Source of the DNA: Planctomycetota bacterium
Lineage (GTDB): Bacteria > Planctomycetota > UBA8742 > UBA2392
NCBI GenBank assembly: GCA_019636215.1
Contig: JAHBXZ010000001.1
Location: forward strand, 257,694 to 321,693
Direction: 5' to 3'
DNA: 64,000 bases
How positions within the stretch are numbered: position 1 is the first letter of the stretch; each line of letters opens with the position of its first letter. Shown one piece after another: positions 7,999 through 18,300 of the stretch. Position numbers and translations under genes: made by a program. The notes beneath the pieces were generated by a model. The model was not told where the DNA came from. It made no database searches and saw only the letters and a program-made list of their open reading frames with translations.

Positions 7999-10215
7999 CT
8001 ACGGCTTGTAAGACTGGTTGAATCTGGGCGTGGGAACCACCGGGTCGCGGCCGGTGATGAACCACAACCGGTCGTCGTGGAACACCGCGCTGTGAAAGCC
8101 TGATGCCGTGTCCGGCGCGGTTAGAGTCGTCACCGTACCTCCCAGGCCCAATGCCCCTGGGATAAAGCGCTGCAGGCTGCGCAATGCCTGCGGTGACGCG
8201 TTGTGGTCCCACCCGTTCAGTACATACAGGCCGCCGTTGTGGGTGGCGCCGGCAGAGTACCAGGCGGGTGCGCTGAGCCTGGGAAAGGCGGATGCCCCCG
8301 CCAACGCCACAGCCGGGTTAATGCCAAGCGAGTCGGGTTCATACATCTCAATGATGTCCGTGGCGGCAGTGCCGGTGCGCCCGCCGGCCATGTAGATCCG
8401 CCCGCCGATCATGCCCGCCACGGCAAAGCGCCGGGGCGTGAACGGGGCCGCTTCCGGCTTGATGTGCCAGGCGCCCATATGCCCGGTGGCCAGGGGTGCT
8501 TCATACATGTGGACCCGGGTATTGAAGTCCTTGGTGAAGCTGCCGCTGCCAGCCGATGACTCGATGCGGCGCCGGCCGCCAAGCAGGTAAAGCCGGTCGT
8601 CCGAGTCATTGGCAGCATCAACTGCTACCAGCGAGAACTCGGCAAAACCCTCAATGATGCGCCCGGCGTCATCGCCCGGCAGGTTGGCCACGGGCTGCCA
8701 GTTGCCCGGTACCGCCAAGGCGTTGCCGGCGCCGTCGGCAACCTGCATGCGCTCTACCACTCTGGTGAATGCGCCCGTCGAGGGCGAGGTGTTCGAGTAC
8801 AGTTCGCCTCCCACAGCGTAGATGTAGCCGCCGTAGCTGTGCAGCAGGTACGCCGCACCCACGTACTGGCGTTCGTTGGGCAGGGGGCACCCGATGTCCT
8901 CGAGTTTGTAGTTGCGATTGGCGTCGGCCTGGTGTGCCGTGTGGAACACAAACACCGTGTTCACTGTGGCTGCGGTGCGCCCGCCAATCACATAGATCGC
9001 CCCCTCGGCGCCATAGGCAGGGTGGGGGGCGACCACCATCGCTTCGCAATAGTGCTCGTGATGGGTACCGTCGCCATAGGGCCTTGCGGCGTCGTAGCAG
9101 CGGTGTTCGCCAAGGCGTTGCCAGTAGTCGCCGGCGGCGGAGTCAAACACACGCAGTTGCACTACGCGCCGGGCAGTAAGCCCACCGTGGCTGACACTCA
9201 GGTCGACGTCGAATAGCCCGTTCTGCTGTGGATTGCCGGTCAGAATGCCAACGGCCGACAGTCCAACCCCCGCCGGCAGCGTCCCCGAGGCCAGGGCCCA
9301 GGTGGCACCCGCAGCCGACACGCCTCCTGCCGTGGCTGGCAACGCTTCACTCAGCGTGCCGGTCTGGCGGTCGTACTCCACCAGCCCTGTTCCAATGGTC
9401 AGGTCCGAAAACTCGATTCGAAAGGTGTATCCATTGGCGTTCCAGGTGCCGTTCTTGAATTGGGCCTCTACGTGCAGAACCCATGTTCCGGCCGGTGCAT
9501 CGGGCAACACCACCAGTTGATCGTCTCCGCCGGTCCCGGTGATTCCCTGCTGCACGAGTTCCAGACTGCCGTTGTGCTCGCCATACAGTGCGGCCTTGAG
9601 TTTGCCCACAAAGGCCGAGAAGTAGACCGCGACCCGGATCTCGCCGCGCACCGTTGTAGTGAATGCAAAGTAGTCGCTGGGGTCGGGATTGGGGTCTGCC
9701 GGGTTGGAAGTAACGCTCAGGGGTGTGGTTTGCACCAGGGGCGCGGTGCTTCCGACGACCCCCAGCACCGTTGCCGTCGAGAGTGTGTCATTCGACGGCG
9801 TGTCGTACATGTCCGGCCCATGGGCGTAGCCGATTGCCTCATAGATGACGACGTCCAGCAGGGCGACGGCTGTGCCGCCGACACTGTTGTTGGCGACAAC
9901 CTGCAACGGGAAGAGGCCGCCTTCCGTGGGCGTGCCCGTCAAGGTGCCATCGGTTGCCAGCGCGATGCCCGCCGGCAAGGCCGGTGAAGCGGCAGCCAGT
10001 TGCCAGACCACAGGCCCGGTGCCCGCGGGGGTCGAAGCCGCGAGCTTGGTGGAGTAAGCCGCGCCGCGTGTGCCGCGGGGCAGCACCAAGGTGGCGATCT
10101 TCGGTGCCGGGGGCGCCACAGTGGGCTTGATGCTGGTCGTGCCATCGGCGGAAGTGCAGCTGGCAAGGGTGATGAGCAGGATCGCTGTTTGAGCCAGGAT
10201 TGCATGGGTACGCAT
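7999..10215 (-). CDS. Lipoprotein with Ig-like and kelch-type repeats
   Basis: A 738-residue exported lipoprotein; the signal ends LASC (Cys20). Two putative-Ig segments have the LPAG(I/V)xLxxxGxLTGxP pattern (about 75-125 and 300-345), with a pre-peptidase-like beta domain between them. From about residue 385 there are kelch-like blades (IYVIGGR, IYAVGGE, LYLLGGR, IYMAGGR, LYVLNGW). The GGGAGACCGCC leader matches others in this cluster and the gene is the first of the minus-strand series. A role in nitrite or NO reduction is not evident; it may be a surface-exposed binding protein that merely shares the operon. Function unknown. Confidence 0.8.
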   Translation of the reverse strand: MRTHAILAQTAILLITLASCTSADGTTSIKPTVAPPAPKIATLVLPRGTRGAAYSTKLAASTPAGTGPVVWQLAAASPALPAGIALATDGTLTGTPTEGGLFPLQVVANNSVGGTAVALLDVVIYEAIGYAHGPDMYDTPSNDTLSTATVLGVVGSTAPLVQTTPLSVTSNPADPNPDPSDYFAFTTTVRGEIRVAVYFSAFVGKLKAALYGEHNGSLELVQQGITGTGGDDQLVVLPDAPAGTWVLHVEAQFKNGTWNANGYTFRIEFSDLTIGTGLVEYDRQTGTLSEALPATAGGVSAAGATWALASGTLPAGVGLSAVGILTGNPQQNGLFDVDLSVSHGGLTARRVVQLRVFDSAAGDYWQRLGEHRCYDAARPYGDGTHHEHYCEAMVVAPHPAYGAEGAIYVIGGRTAATVNTVFVFHTAHQADANRNYKLEDIGCPLPNERQYVGAAYLLHSYGGYIYAVGGELYSNTSPSTGAFTRVVERMQVADGAGNALAVPGNWQPVANLPGDDAGRIIEGFAEFSLVAVDAANDSDDRLYLLGGRRRIESSAGSGSFTKDFNTRVHMYEAPLATGHMGAWHIKPEAAPFTPRRFAVAGMIGGRIYMAGGRTGTAATDIIEMYEPDSLGINPAVALAGASAFPRLSAPAWYSAGATHNGGLYVLNGWDHNASPQALRSLQRFIPGALGLGGTVTTLTAPDTASGFHSAVFHDDRLWFITGRDPVVPTPRFNQSYKP

Positions 10216-10540
10216 GGCGGTCTCCCTTGTCTCTACGTCTCTGTACGCAGTCTGTAATCAGTTAAGAAGATACACAAGTCCATTTTGAAAGTTCGCGGGA
10301 GTGCGTCACGTGAATTGTCCTTGACGAAGGCGCCCTGAATCGAACCTGCAGACCGGCCGCCCGCCGGGATGAATGGGTTGATCAGCGCCAGCCCTCCCAG
10401 TCACAGGAAGCCTGCCGTTCATCCGACTGCCCGGCATGCCGTCGTCACCCTCACGACCTTTTGAGGCTCCACTTATGGCTTCTCCCTCTCCGCGGCCCGA
10501 GGCCGCATCTAAAGAAGAGGCAATTGCCACACCCAATCAA
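10216..10540. other. Gene-free upstream region
   Basis: No convincing gene. On the minus strand TGGACT and GATTAC are 17 bp apart (10291-10252 area), a weak promoter candidate for the kelch lipoprotein. The stretch borders the degraded DNA to its right. Confidence 0.3.
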
Positions 10541-10903
10541 TCACTTATCCACGCCACTGTTTCGGCAAACGGCACACTCACAGCAAATGCTGTGGCTACT
10601 CAGGTTCAGCCACACTGCCGGTTCCACCGGAGTGGCCGCGGATGGTTGCTCAAGCGCGAACATGTTTGACCACACCTTGTGCAGGGACAACGAGCTGGTG
10701 GGCTCAGATTGGTATAGTTGGTTGCCTTCTCGATCGAACGCGGATGGCACTTCGCGCAAGCTCTCACCGATGGAAAAACCACGAACGGCGCCGTCTACGT
10801 GAATCTCGGCTTCCCGTTCTCTGTGTTCGGCAAGCACAACGCGATGGCCTCGCGCTATCACTGCGTCTATGAACCCTTGGGCAATCAGCGTTGCGCGTTG
10901 CAA
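10541..10903 (-). pseudogene. Probable remnant of a hypothetical protein
   Basis: An open frame of 120 codons. Its first half (RGHRVVLAEHREREAEIHVDG, then GFSIGESLREV) resembles a small alpha/beta domain found in many uncharacterised bacterial proteins (Gh-V, then dG..v.fsirE). The second half is Cys/Ser-rich and unlike a folded protein, suggesting a frameshift or fusion to unrelated sequence. No ribosome site is evident and it overlaps the methyltransferase remnant on the other strand by about 30 bp. I read it as debris; a small live gene cannot be excluded. Confidence 0.3.
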
Positions 10904-11415
10904 CAGCTTATGCGTTACCCGTTGAGCGCATCTTGGCGGACCTCGGTGAAGCGGGACACCAGCTTTGCGCTTTGCAGGTCAGGCCCCAGGGGAAACTTAT
11001 CGGCAATGAGCCCGTGCCAGCCGAATTTCTTGTCGAGTGTGAGGGGTTCGGCATCCCGCACGCAAGGCACCGACTGATCATTGTTGGCGTGCGAAAGGGT
11101 GTCCCGCTGCGAGGAACAATGCAGCCGCGGCTGTCAGCTGAAACACCGACTCTGGCGGACGCAATCCGGGGCCTGCCAGCATTGCGCAGTTCTTTGTCGC
11201 GCCGTGAGGGGGAAGATTCGGGCACAGCGTGGGCCGAAGCCATACATGGTGCGCCGGGCGATGAAAGACTCTCAGCAGTGGCCGAGTCTGCTGGCGGGCA
11301 GGCGACGCGAAACTCCATGATCAAGACGCTTTCAGGTCTGCAGTATGCGCTGGAAAGTGGTGGAAATTTCGTCTGCTGCAGTTTGGCCCGGCATCGCCAG
11401 AATTCGGGACTGTGA
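10873..11415 (+). pseudogene. C5-cytosine DNA methyltransferase remnant
   Basis: The translation contains ILADLGEAGHQ and then GFGIPHARHRLIIVGVRKG, the C5-methyltransferase segment around motif VIII, followed by DAIRGLPALRS as in Dcm-type enzymes. Motifs I, IV (PCQ) and VI are missing: the frame is closed by TGA at 10870 and the upstream DNA encodes nothing similar. The C-terminal motifs IX-X are also cut off. The longest frame would have to start at TTG (10891). It is therefore the middle of a lost restriction-modification methylase. Confidence 0.6.
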
Positions 11416-11542
11416 GCGTAGTTGTTTGGCGTCTTGTGGCTTTCGCCGCAGTTCTGGGTGGTTTCCGCGTCCACCTGCGGGATGCAAGAAAAGTGCCCTG
11501 TTTGTCTTTAAGGGGGTGGCAGTACGGTCCACCATTCTTGAC

Positions 11543-11564
11543 GCGGCCCCTTTTGTGGGGCCGC
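11543..11564 (+). terminator. Hairpin GCGGCCCC/GGGGCCGC
   Basis: An 8-bp perfect stem with a TTTTGT loop in gene-free DNA 130 bp after the methyltransferase remnant. There is no T-tract on the plus side, so terminator activity is a guess. Apart from this and the next hairpin I see nothing in 11416-11650. Confidence 0.3.
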
Positions 11565-11602
11565 TGCGGTTTCTGGAAACCCGTGACCGGCGCTGCGTTT
11601 AC

Positions 11603-11620
11603 GCCCGCCTTGGGGCGGGC
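11603..11620 (-). terminator. Hairpin downstream of membrane protein gene
   Basis: GCCCGCC-TTGG-GGCGGGC, a 7-bp stem located 30 bp beyond the stop of the minus-strand membrane protein gene. A likely terminator for that gene. Confidence 0.4.
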
Positions 11621-11650
11621 TACTTCGCTCCGCCAACACGGTCGCGCTGG

Positions 11651-12406
11651 TCAATGCTTGCGGTACTGCCCCTTCTTGTCTCGCAGTCGGCGCAGAGTCT
11701 TGGCCCGAACCTTGCGCTGCAGTGCGCGGTGTTCGGTCGCTGCTGCCCTGCCGCTGGCGCGCTCAAACCATTCGTAGACCTGCGCGTTTACCAGGCAATA
11801 GGGGCTGCCGTGCCCGTGGTATTCCGACCACAAGTTGGGTGCGCGGTTCCATGCCCTGGGCACGAACCACACCACCTGCCCATTCTGAACCATGTTCAAC
11901 CGGCTCTTTGGCACGCGCAGCGGCGCGACCTTCAGCCCGTACCTGTCGACGTACTCAACTCCGACATCGATGAAACCGCGCGTGTAGGCGCCCCAGGCAA
12001 TCGCCAGCGGCAGGCTCAGTGGCAGGGTCACCAGCAGTACCAGGCAGCGCCACAGGCAGCCGGCCGTGTCGCCGGGGGGCGCTGTCAGCCGCCCTGGAAC
12101 AACGATGGTGGAGCAAGTCTGGTTTACCTTGCGAGCCGCAAGCATCAGGATTGGCGCGGCAATCGGGGCGCCCATCAAGCAGATGACGGCAACCATCAAC
12201 GCTTCGCGGGGTGTGTGTGCCGTCAGGTTTCTGGGCGCCGCAATGAACGCCACGATCGCCGCGACTGAGATGCCAAACAACCCCGCCACAGACAGCCCGG
12301 CCAGGCTCAGCCAGCGACCGATGGCCTCGCGGCGAAAATCTGGTGTCAGCAGCGGGTTGGGCTGCGGAAAGCCGCGCATGGGGATGTGCGAAAGGTCCAT
12401 TGGCAC
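11651..12406 (-). CDS. Uncharacterised membrane protein
   Basis: 251 residues with about four hydrophobic segments (near 30-55, 68-90 and 115-140) and a basic C-terminal region rich in Arg/Lys (RKVRAKTLRRLRDKKGQYRKH). I do not recognise the family. It is divergent from icd with an 88-bp gap and followed by a hairpin. The Met at 12406 is used; a second in-frame ATG is at 12400. No catalytic motif is visible. Confidence 0.6.
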   Translation of the reverse strand: MPMDLSHIPMRGFPQPNPLLTPDFRREAIGRWLSLAGLSVAGLFGISVAAIVAFIAAPRNLTAHTPREALMVAVICLMGAPIAAPILMLAARKVNQTCSTIVVPGRLTAPPGDTAGCLWRCLVLLVTLPLSLPLAIAWGAYTRGFIDVGVEYVDRYGLKVAPLRVPKSRLNMVQNGQVVWFVPRAWNRAPNLWSEYHGHGSPYCLVNAQVYEWFERASGRAAATEHRALQRKVRAKTLRRLRDKKGQYRKH

Positions 12407-12494
12407 ACAATCTACAAAACCGACTTGCCGTTGACCCCCCGGTCGTGGCCTCTAGGATGCCCGCCGTTTGATTCCGGGCAAAGAGAGGGCAACC

Positions 12495-13772
12495 ATGGCA
12501 GACGCACCCAAGTTCAAGGATCTCAAGGCGCCCACTGAGGGCGGCCGCATCACCTTCAAAGACGGCGAACCCGTTGTCCCGACCAACCCGATCGTCCCCT
12601 TCATTGAAGGCGACGGCACCGGCCGCGACATCTGGAAGGCCAGCGTCCGCGTTCTCGACGCCGCCATCGGCAAGGCCTACGGCGGCAAGCGCAAGATCCA
12701 CTGGTTTGAGGTCTACGCCGGCGACAAGGCCAACGACAAGTACGGCACCTACCTGCCCGACGACACCCTGGAAGCCATCAAGTACTACGGCGTGGGCATC
12801 AAGGGTCCTTTGACCACGCCCGTGGGCGGGGGCATTCGCAGCATCAACGTGGCCCTGCGCCAATTGCTGGACCTGTATTCCTGCCAGCGCCCGGTGCGGT
12901 ACTTCGACGGCGTGCCCAGCCCGATGAAGGACCCCAAAGACGTCAACCTGATCATCTTCCGCGAGAACACCGAAGACGTGTACAGCGGCATTGAATGGAA
13001 GGCCGAAACGCCCGAGGTCAAGAAGGTCATTGAAGCCCTGAACGCCGTGCTGGCCGCCGACCCGGCCACCAAGAACAAGCGCATCGCCGAGGCCGCGGGC
13101 ATCGGCATCAAGCCCGTCACCAAGTTCAAAAGTCAGCGCCACATGCGCCGGGCCATGAAGTACGCCATCAAGCACGGCATTCCTGACGTTGCCATCATCC
13201 ACAAGGGCAACATCATGAAGTACACGGAAGGCGCCTTCCGTGACTGGTGCTATGAGCTTGCCACCACCGAGTTCCGCGACCATGTGGTCACGGAAGACGA
13301 ACTGTGGGCCAAGCACGACGGCAAGATGCCCAAGGGCAAAATCCTGGTGAAGGACCGCATCGCCGACAGCGCGTTCCAGCAGCTGCTGCTGCGCCCCGCC
13401 GAATACCGCATGCTGGTGACGATGAACCTTAACGGCGATTATCTGTCTGACGCCGCCGCCGCACAGGTAGGCGGGCTGGGCATCGCCCCGGGTGCCAACA
13501 TCGGCGACAACGGCGGCGTGTTTGAGGCCACCCACGGCACGGCGCCGAAGTACGCCGACAAAGACGTGATCAACCCGGGCGCAGTGATCCTCTCAGGCGC
13601 GATGATGTTCGAGTGGATGAACTGGACCGAAGCCCGCGACCTGGTCTACAAGGGCCTGCAGGGGGCGATCAACGCCAAGACCGTCACCTACGACTTCGAA
13701 CGCCAGATCCCCGGCGCGACTAAGCTCGGCACAGCGGCGTTTGGCGACGCAATCATCAAGCACATGGGGTGA
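12495..13772 (+). CDS. icd: NADP-dependent isocitrate dehydrogenase
   Basis: Oxidative decarboxylation of isocitrate to 2-oxoglutarate in the TCA cycle. 425 residues, the usual length. Signatures include [12 protein letters not shown] near the N-terminus, [12 protein letters not shown] (the loop with the serine phosphorylated in E. coli Icd), [14 protein letters not shown], the catalytic Tyr/Lys region ([23 protein letters not shown]) and the nucleotide-binding [18 protein letters not shown] chose ATG 12495 because AGAGAGGG lies 6-13 bp upstream; the frame stays open a few codons further. It is monocistronic: divergent from the membrane protein and closed by a strong terminator. Confidence 0.97.
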   Translation: MADAPKFKDLKAPTEGGRITFKDGEPVVPTNPIVPFIEGDGTGRDIWKASVRVLDAAIGKAYGGKRKIHWFEVYAGDKANDKYGTYLPDDTLEAIKYYGVGIKGPLTTPVGGGIRSINVALRQLLDLYSCQRPVRYFDGVPSPMKDPKDVNLIIFRENTEDVYSGIEWKAETPEVKKVIEALNAVLAADPATKNKRIAEAAGIGIKPVTKFKSQRHMRRAMKYAIKHGIPDVAIIHKGNIMKYTEGAFRDWCYELATTEFRDHVVTEDELWAKHDGKMPKGKILVKDRIADSAFQQLLLRPAEYRMLVTMNLNGDYLSDAAAAQVGGLGIAPGANIGDNGGVFEATHGTAPKYADKDVINPGAVILSGAMMFEWMNWTEARDLVYKGLQGAINAKTVTYDFERQIPGATKLGTAAFGDAIIKHMG

Positions 13773-13820
13773 TGCACACCCCGGAGAACAAGAACCCGAA
13801 GCGCAAGCGAGGGTGTCACA

Positions 13821-13846
13821 CAAGGGCCGGCCAACGCCGGCCCTTG
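13821..13846 (+). terminator. Terminator after icd
   Basis: CAAGGGCCGGC-CAAC-GCCGGCCCTTG: an 11-bp perfect stem with a 4-nt loop, followed by TTGT, 50 bp after the icd stop codon. Confidence 0.8.
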
Positions 13847-14073
13847 TTGTGGTAACAATGCTCGCGATTGGTTTGCTTGGTCTTCTGGTTGTGGCCGCCA
13901 TCATCCGTGGCGAGTAGCCGTTCGACATCTGGTAGCCCTTTCGCAGGCTTGCTGCCCTGCGTTGCCCCTTTGCCCATGCGCGATTGGGGTTGGGCTTGCC
14001 GCCTTGCATCCACCTGCCGCTTTGCGACACTGGAACGTGCACAACCCCCTTGGCTGTCTGGTGTTGGATGTCC

Positions 14074-15312
14074 ATGCCCGCATCCGCCCGTGCTTTCCGC
14101 GTACGCCGCGGCTTCACTTTGCTGGAGCTGCTGGTGGTCGTTTCGATCATGACCCTGGCGCTGCTGGCCTTTGCCACGGTGATAGGCAGCCGGTCCTCGG
14201 GCCCGGCGCTGGAACGCACCGCCAGTGTGCTCACGGGCATGGTGGCCAACGTGCGCCAGAACGCTTCGGTGCGCAAAGTTCACAGCGAACTGGTGTTTGA
14301 TTACAAGAATGACCGCATAGTGGCCCTGGCGCGCCGCCGCCTGGTCACCTTTGCCATGGAAGACGACATGGGCAGCGGCGACACCATCGGCCGCCGAAGC
14401 GGTGGCGCCGTGCTGGTGGCCAATCGCAGTCTCTCGCTGCGCGAGGGCAAGTGCCTGGAGCTCCCATTCCCAAGTTCCAGCTTCACGATTCCGTGGGCTC
14501 CGCACTTTGATGTCAGCGGCGATTACGAAGGCATTGCCGTCGGGTTTGACTACTGTCCGCTGGAGGCCAGTGACCAGCAGGGCCTGACCGTTCCCGTGAC
14601 GGGCGGCCTGGCTGGCATGGGGGCGGTGTTCACGGTTTCGGTGACAACCGCGCGGTACAATGCCGTTCGCCTTACACTGAACTGCGGCGGCGTTGTCGTG
14701 CATTCCAGCACCTGGCTTGCCACCTATCGCTGGCATCACATTGAACTGGCCTGCAGCCGGTACGGGGTAAGCCTGTGGATTGACGGCCGGCTGGATCCGG
14801 GGCGGATTGTCACCGACAACTTCACGGTGCCTCCGGCACTGGGGCAGGACCTGAGGCTGGGCGGGGTGCCCTGCCGCATCGACAACGTGGAACTGTTCAG
14901 CCTGGTTTCCAGCCAGACTTACCAGCTGGATGGCGCCCAGTTGATCGCCGAAGACGTTGACCCCATGCGCGAGGTGCTGGGTGAAGCTGAGGGCATCTTT
15001 GACGACAAGTCGCTGCCGCCGTCACCGGGCGGGCCCGTCACGGGGCCGGCAGCACCGGAAATCACCGGGCCTGGCACGGGCTTGCCGATTGACCCGATAC
15101 CCGCGATCCGGCACGTATACTTTGACACGGCGGGCAAGCTGGACCCTGCCCGGCACCCGGGGGCGGTTGAGATCTGCATGGTCTCGCTGTCGGGGGATGA
15201 CCTGCGGCGGATGGTCTTCACGTTTCACCCGCTGGGTACGGTAACGTGGGAGTACGTGGACCGTTTCTGGTGGGAACCAGTGCCAGACCCGGCGGCAGGG
15301 AGTGGCGGATGA
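14074..15312 (+). CDS. Prepilin-like protein with LamG-like domain
   Basis: First gene of a pseudopilin series. The short leader ends [10 protein letters not shown], the type IV prepilin peptidase site, followed by a hydrophobic helix (about residues 12-35). After a GspH-like start ([27 protein letters not shown]), residues about 130-300 form a concanavalin/LamG-like beta sandwich ([21 protein letters not shown]). I chose ATG 14074, which gives a normal short leader; the frame is open from 13984. At about 412 residues it is far longer than a usual GspH/FimT pseudopilin. The stop overlaps the next start (ATGA). A carbohydrate-binding or adhesive tip role is inference. Confidence 0.8.
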   Translation: MPASARAFRVRRGFTLLELLVVVSIMTLALLAFATVIGSRSSGPALERTASVLTGMVANVRQNASVRKVHSELVFDYKNDRIVALARRRLVTFAMEDDMGSGDTIGRRSGGAVLVANRSLSLREGKCLELPFPSSSFTIPWAPHFDVSGDYEGIAVGFDYCPLEASDQQGLTVPVTGGLAGMGAVFTVSVTTARYNAVRLTLNCGGVVVHSSTWLATYRWHHIELACSRYGVSLWIDGRLDPGRIVTDNFTVPPALGQDLRLGGVPCRIDNVELFSLVSSQTYQLDGAQLIAEDVDPMREVLGEAEGIFDDKSLPPSPGGPVTGPAAPEITGPGTGLPIDPIPAIRHVYFDTAGKLDPARHPGAVEICMVSLSGDDLRRMVFTFHPLGTVTWEYVDRFWWEPVPDPAAGSGG

Positions 15313-18300
15313 ACCCATTTTGCGCGCGAGATGTCTTGAAGACCCGCAGCCGCGGTGCGGCACTGATGATGGTGCTGGTGATCCTTGCGCTTCTGCTGGT
15401 GATGGCGCTCAGCTTCACGTTCCTGATGACCCAGCAGGAAGGCACCAGCGTGGCCAGCATGGCGGGCCAGGAAACCCGCATAGTCACACGCACGGCCGCT
15501 GACCATGCCTACGCCCGCCTGAACCGCGGCAACAAGCTGAACGAGTTTGCCGCCTGGTGGGCCACCCGCCCGGCGGACGTTACCAACTGGGACAACCCCT
15601 GGGTGGACACCTATGACGAAGGCGTCGTCGACCTGCTGTATGACTTTGAGGGCGCTGACGGGGCATTGCCGACTTTTCCGGGGTTGATCGGCCCGAACAA
15701 CCAGCCGCGCTTCCGGGTGGAAGACCCGCGTCGGCTGGTGATGGGCGTGAATGTGCAGGACGAAGCCGGCAAGGTGAACCTGAACTTTGCCAGCCCGCAG
15801 CTGATTGCAAACATACTTGGTTCTGCAACCACAACGGTCCAGATTGCGCCCAGTGGGGGCGTGTATGAAGAAGTTCCCCTCACCGATGCCAGCTTCCTGA
15901 CTATCTACGACGAAAATGCCGACCCGACGGACAACCGTTACGGGGGTGGAATTGTCGTGATTGACGGGGGCTTGTTCAGCTACACGTCACGCGTCGGCAA
16001 CGTGCTGCTCAATGTGGTTCCTAACATGCCGCACAACGGGCCGGTAACGGACCGCGGCATGAACGGGTTCTTCCGCTGGTGGGACCCGGACAAGACAATT
16101 GACCAGGGCGCGTTTGTCACCACCCCGACCGCGTACAAGGTTGTGTATCGCCGGTTCTTGCAGCAGCAGCCCGCGCAGCCGTCCATGCCGTCGATGTACA
16201 ACAACCTTGGCGAAGTGCGCCAGATCGCCGAGATGCCACGCTGGTTCAACCCCGGCGGCGCACTGGGCCCCTACTGGGACAAAAGCAAGCTTGATGGCTG
16301 GCCCGAGGGCCTGGATCCGGTGCTGTACCAGCACCTGGACCGCCTGTGCACGACCATGGCGCCGACAGAACGGTATGACGGCGGCTGGTTCTACCCGCAC
16401 GTTGTGCAGTTCGGCGGCATGTTCCTGGACGTCCCGATCAACAAATGGTTCCTGGGGTACACCTATGACAACCAACCGGCCTTCCAGGCCAGCTTCCACG
16501 TCATGTTCGACCCGCGAAGCCCAAACCCCGCGCAGTTGACCCATGCAAGGGCAGGTATCAACCATGGCAACATTGTTCGCCTGCGCCGCATGGACCAGCC
16601 CGAAGTCATTTACGGCTACTGCACCGGCAGCGGTGTCTTGAGTGTGATCGGCGACCACCAGATCAACGCCGGGGAAGCCTGGATTGCCGAATGCGCCGAG
16701 CGCGCAACAGTCAATATCAACACTGCGCCATTGGAAGTGCTTGAAGCGATGTTCCATGGCGTGGGCCCGCGCCACCCCGACCCGCTGATCTACCCCATCA
16801 CGCGTACCCAGGCCCGGCGCATCGCACTGGAAGTGTTTCAACGGGTCAGGCGCGGCGACAACGGCAACCCTCAGCCTTTTGCCAACAACGACGACCTGAT
16901 CAACTTCCTGATTGAACTGCGCAACCGGGACGAAACGATCATCACCTCGCACCAGATCAACTCGTACTCCAACCACCAGCGCTTTCCTTACGCCGCCCAC
17001 CCGGCCATCACCGGCCAGTTCACCTTTCACTCCAGTGACAGCTACCTGGTGGACGCCTATGCCACGCGCTATCAGCCCGCCGGGGGCGCCATGGCGCGCC
17101 GGTCGTTCCGGGAATGGGTGACCATCGGCAGCGACCGGCCGCAGGAGTTCTGGTGGCGGCCTTACATGCGCTGGCTGGAAGACATGCGCGTGCCGCAGGG
17201 AAACACGTTCAACGTGTTTGACGGTGGCACAGACAACGGGCGGCTGTGGGCGGTGCATGAGCTGCCGTTCATTCATTATCAGCCCGACGAGCGTTACATC
17301 CGCGCCCGGTTCGAGGCCCCGTGGTCAACGGCCACGCCGCGCGACATGTACGCCATGGGCGTTGATGCGCCCGCGCCCAGGCGCGAGAAGTTTTACAGCA
17401 ACGTTGTGCCCAAGAACTTCAGTGGCACTGGCGACATTGACGTAGGCGACCTGGAAGCCGGAATGTTCAGTTTCTGGTACCGGCCGCAATGGGACGCCTA
17501 CGACCAGAACCACTATCTGTTCGACGCCGCCGAGCAAACCTACAGCAACCGCATGAGCATGCTGTGGTGGGGCCAGCGAACCCGTGGCTTTCGCCTGGCA
17601 CAACGCAACAGCGGCCTGGTAATGCGCGTGAAGGACCGCACGCTGGAAGAGGCGTTTACCGAACTGCGCTTTGAACTGGACCCGGCCAATTTCCGCAACA
17701 ACGAATGGTACCACCTGAACCTGAACTGGAAGGGCACCAGCCTCTCGCACCTGAACCTGGTCATGGACGGCGATTGCGAAACGGGCACACCGGCGCAGCG
17801 GCCGGTGCTGAACCACACGTTCCTTCAGGCCAACAACGCCTGGGTCACCCGTACCAGCACACTGGACATGGACCTTGAAGACCCGCGACAGATAGACGCC
17901 ACCCAGACCGAACTGTATGTCGACCCGGCCGACATCGGCGCCTTCCCGCAGCGCGGTGTGGTGTTGATTGGCGACGAGGCCATTGAATACAACGGCAACA
18001 ACGGCATTGCCCTGCTGAACATCTATCGCGGACCGCCGGTTCCGGGCGCGCCGCCGAACAGCGCGCGCGGCGCACGTGGAACCACGGCCAACAGCCACCC
18101 GCGCGGCAGCCGCGTGACGGTGTATGGCTATGTCAGCCCGGTGCGCCAGTACTTCATGAACAACCAGAACACACTGCAGCCGCAGTTCCCCAGGCTGCCT
18201 GCCACGGGCGGTAACCTGCGGTCGTCCATGGGCACCCAGCCGTTGTACCGAGTCTCCAGAGCGGGCAGCATCAACCCCATCTACTATCGTCCACAGGATT

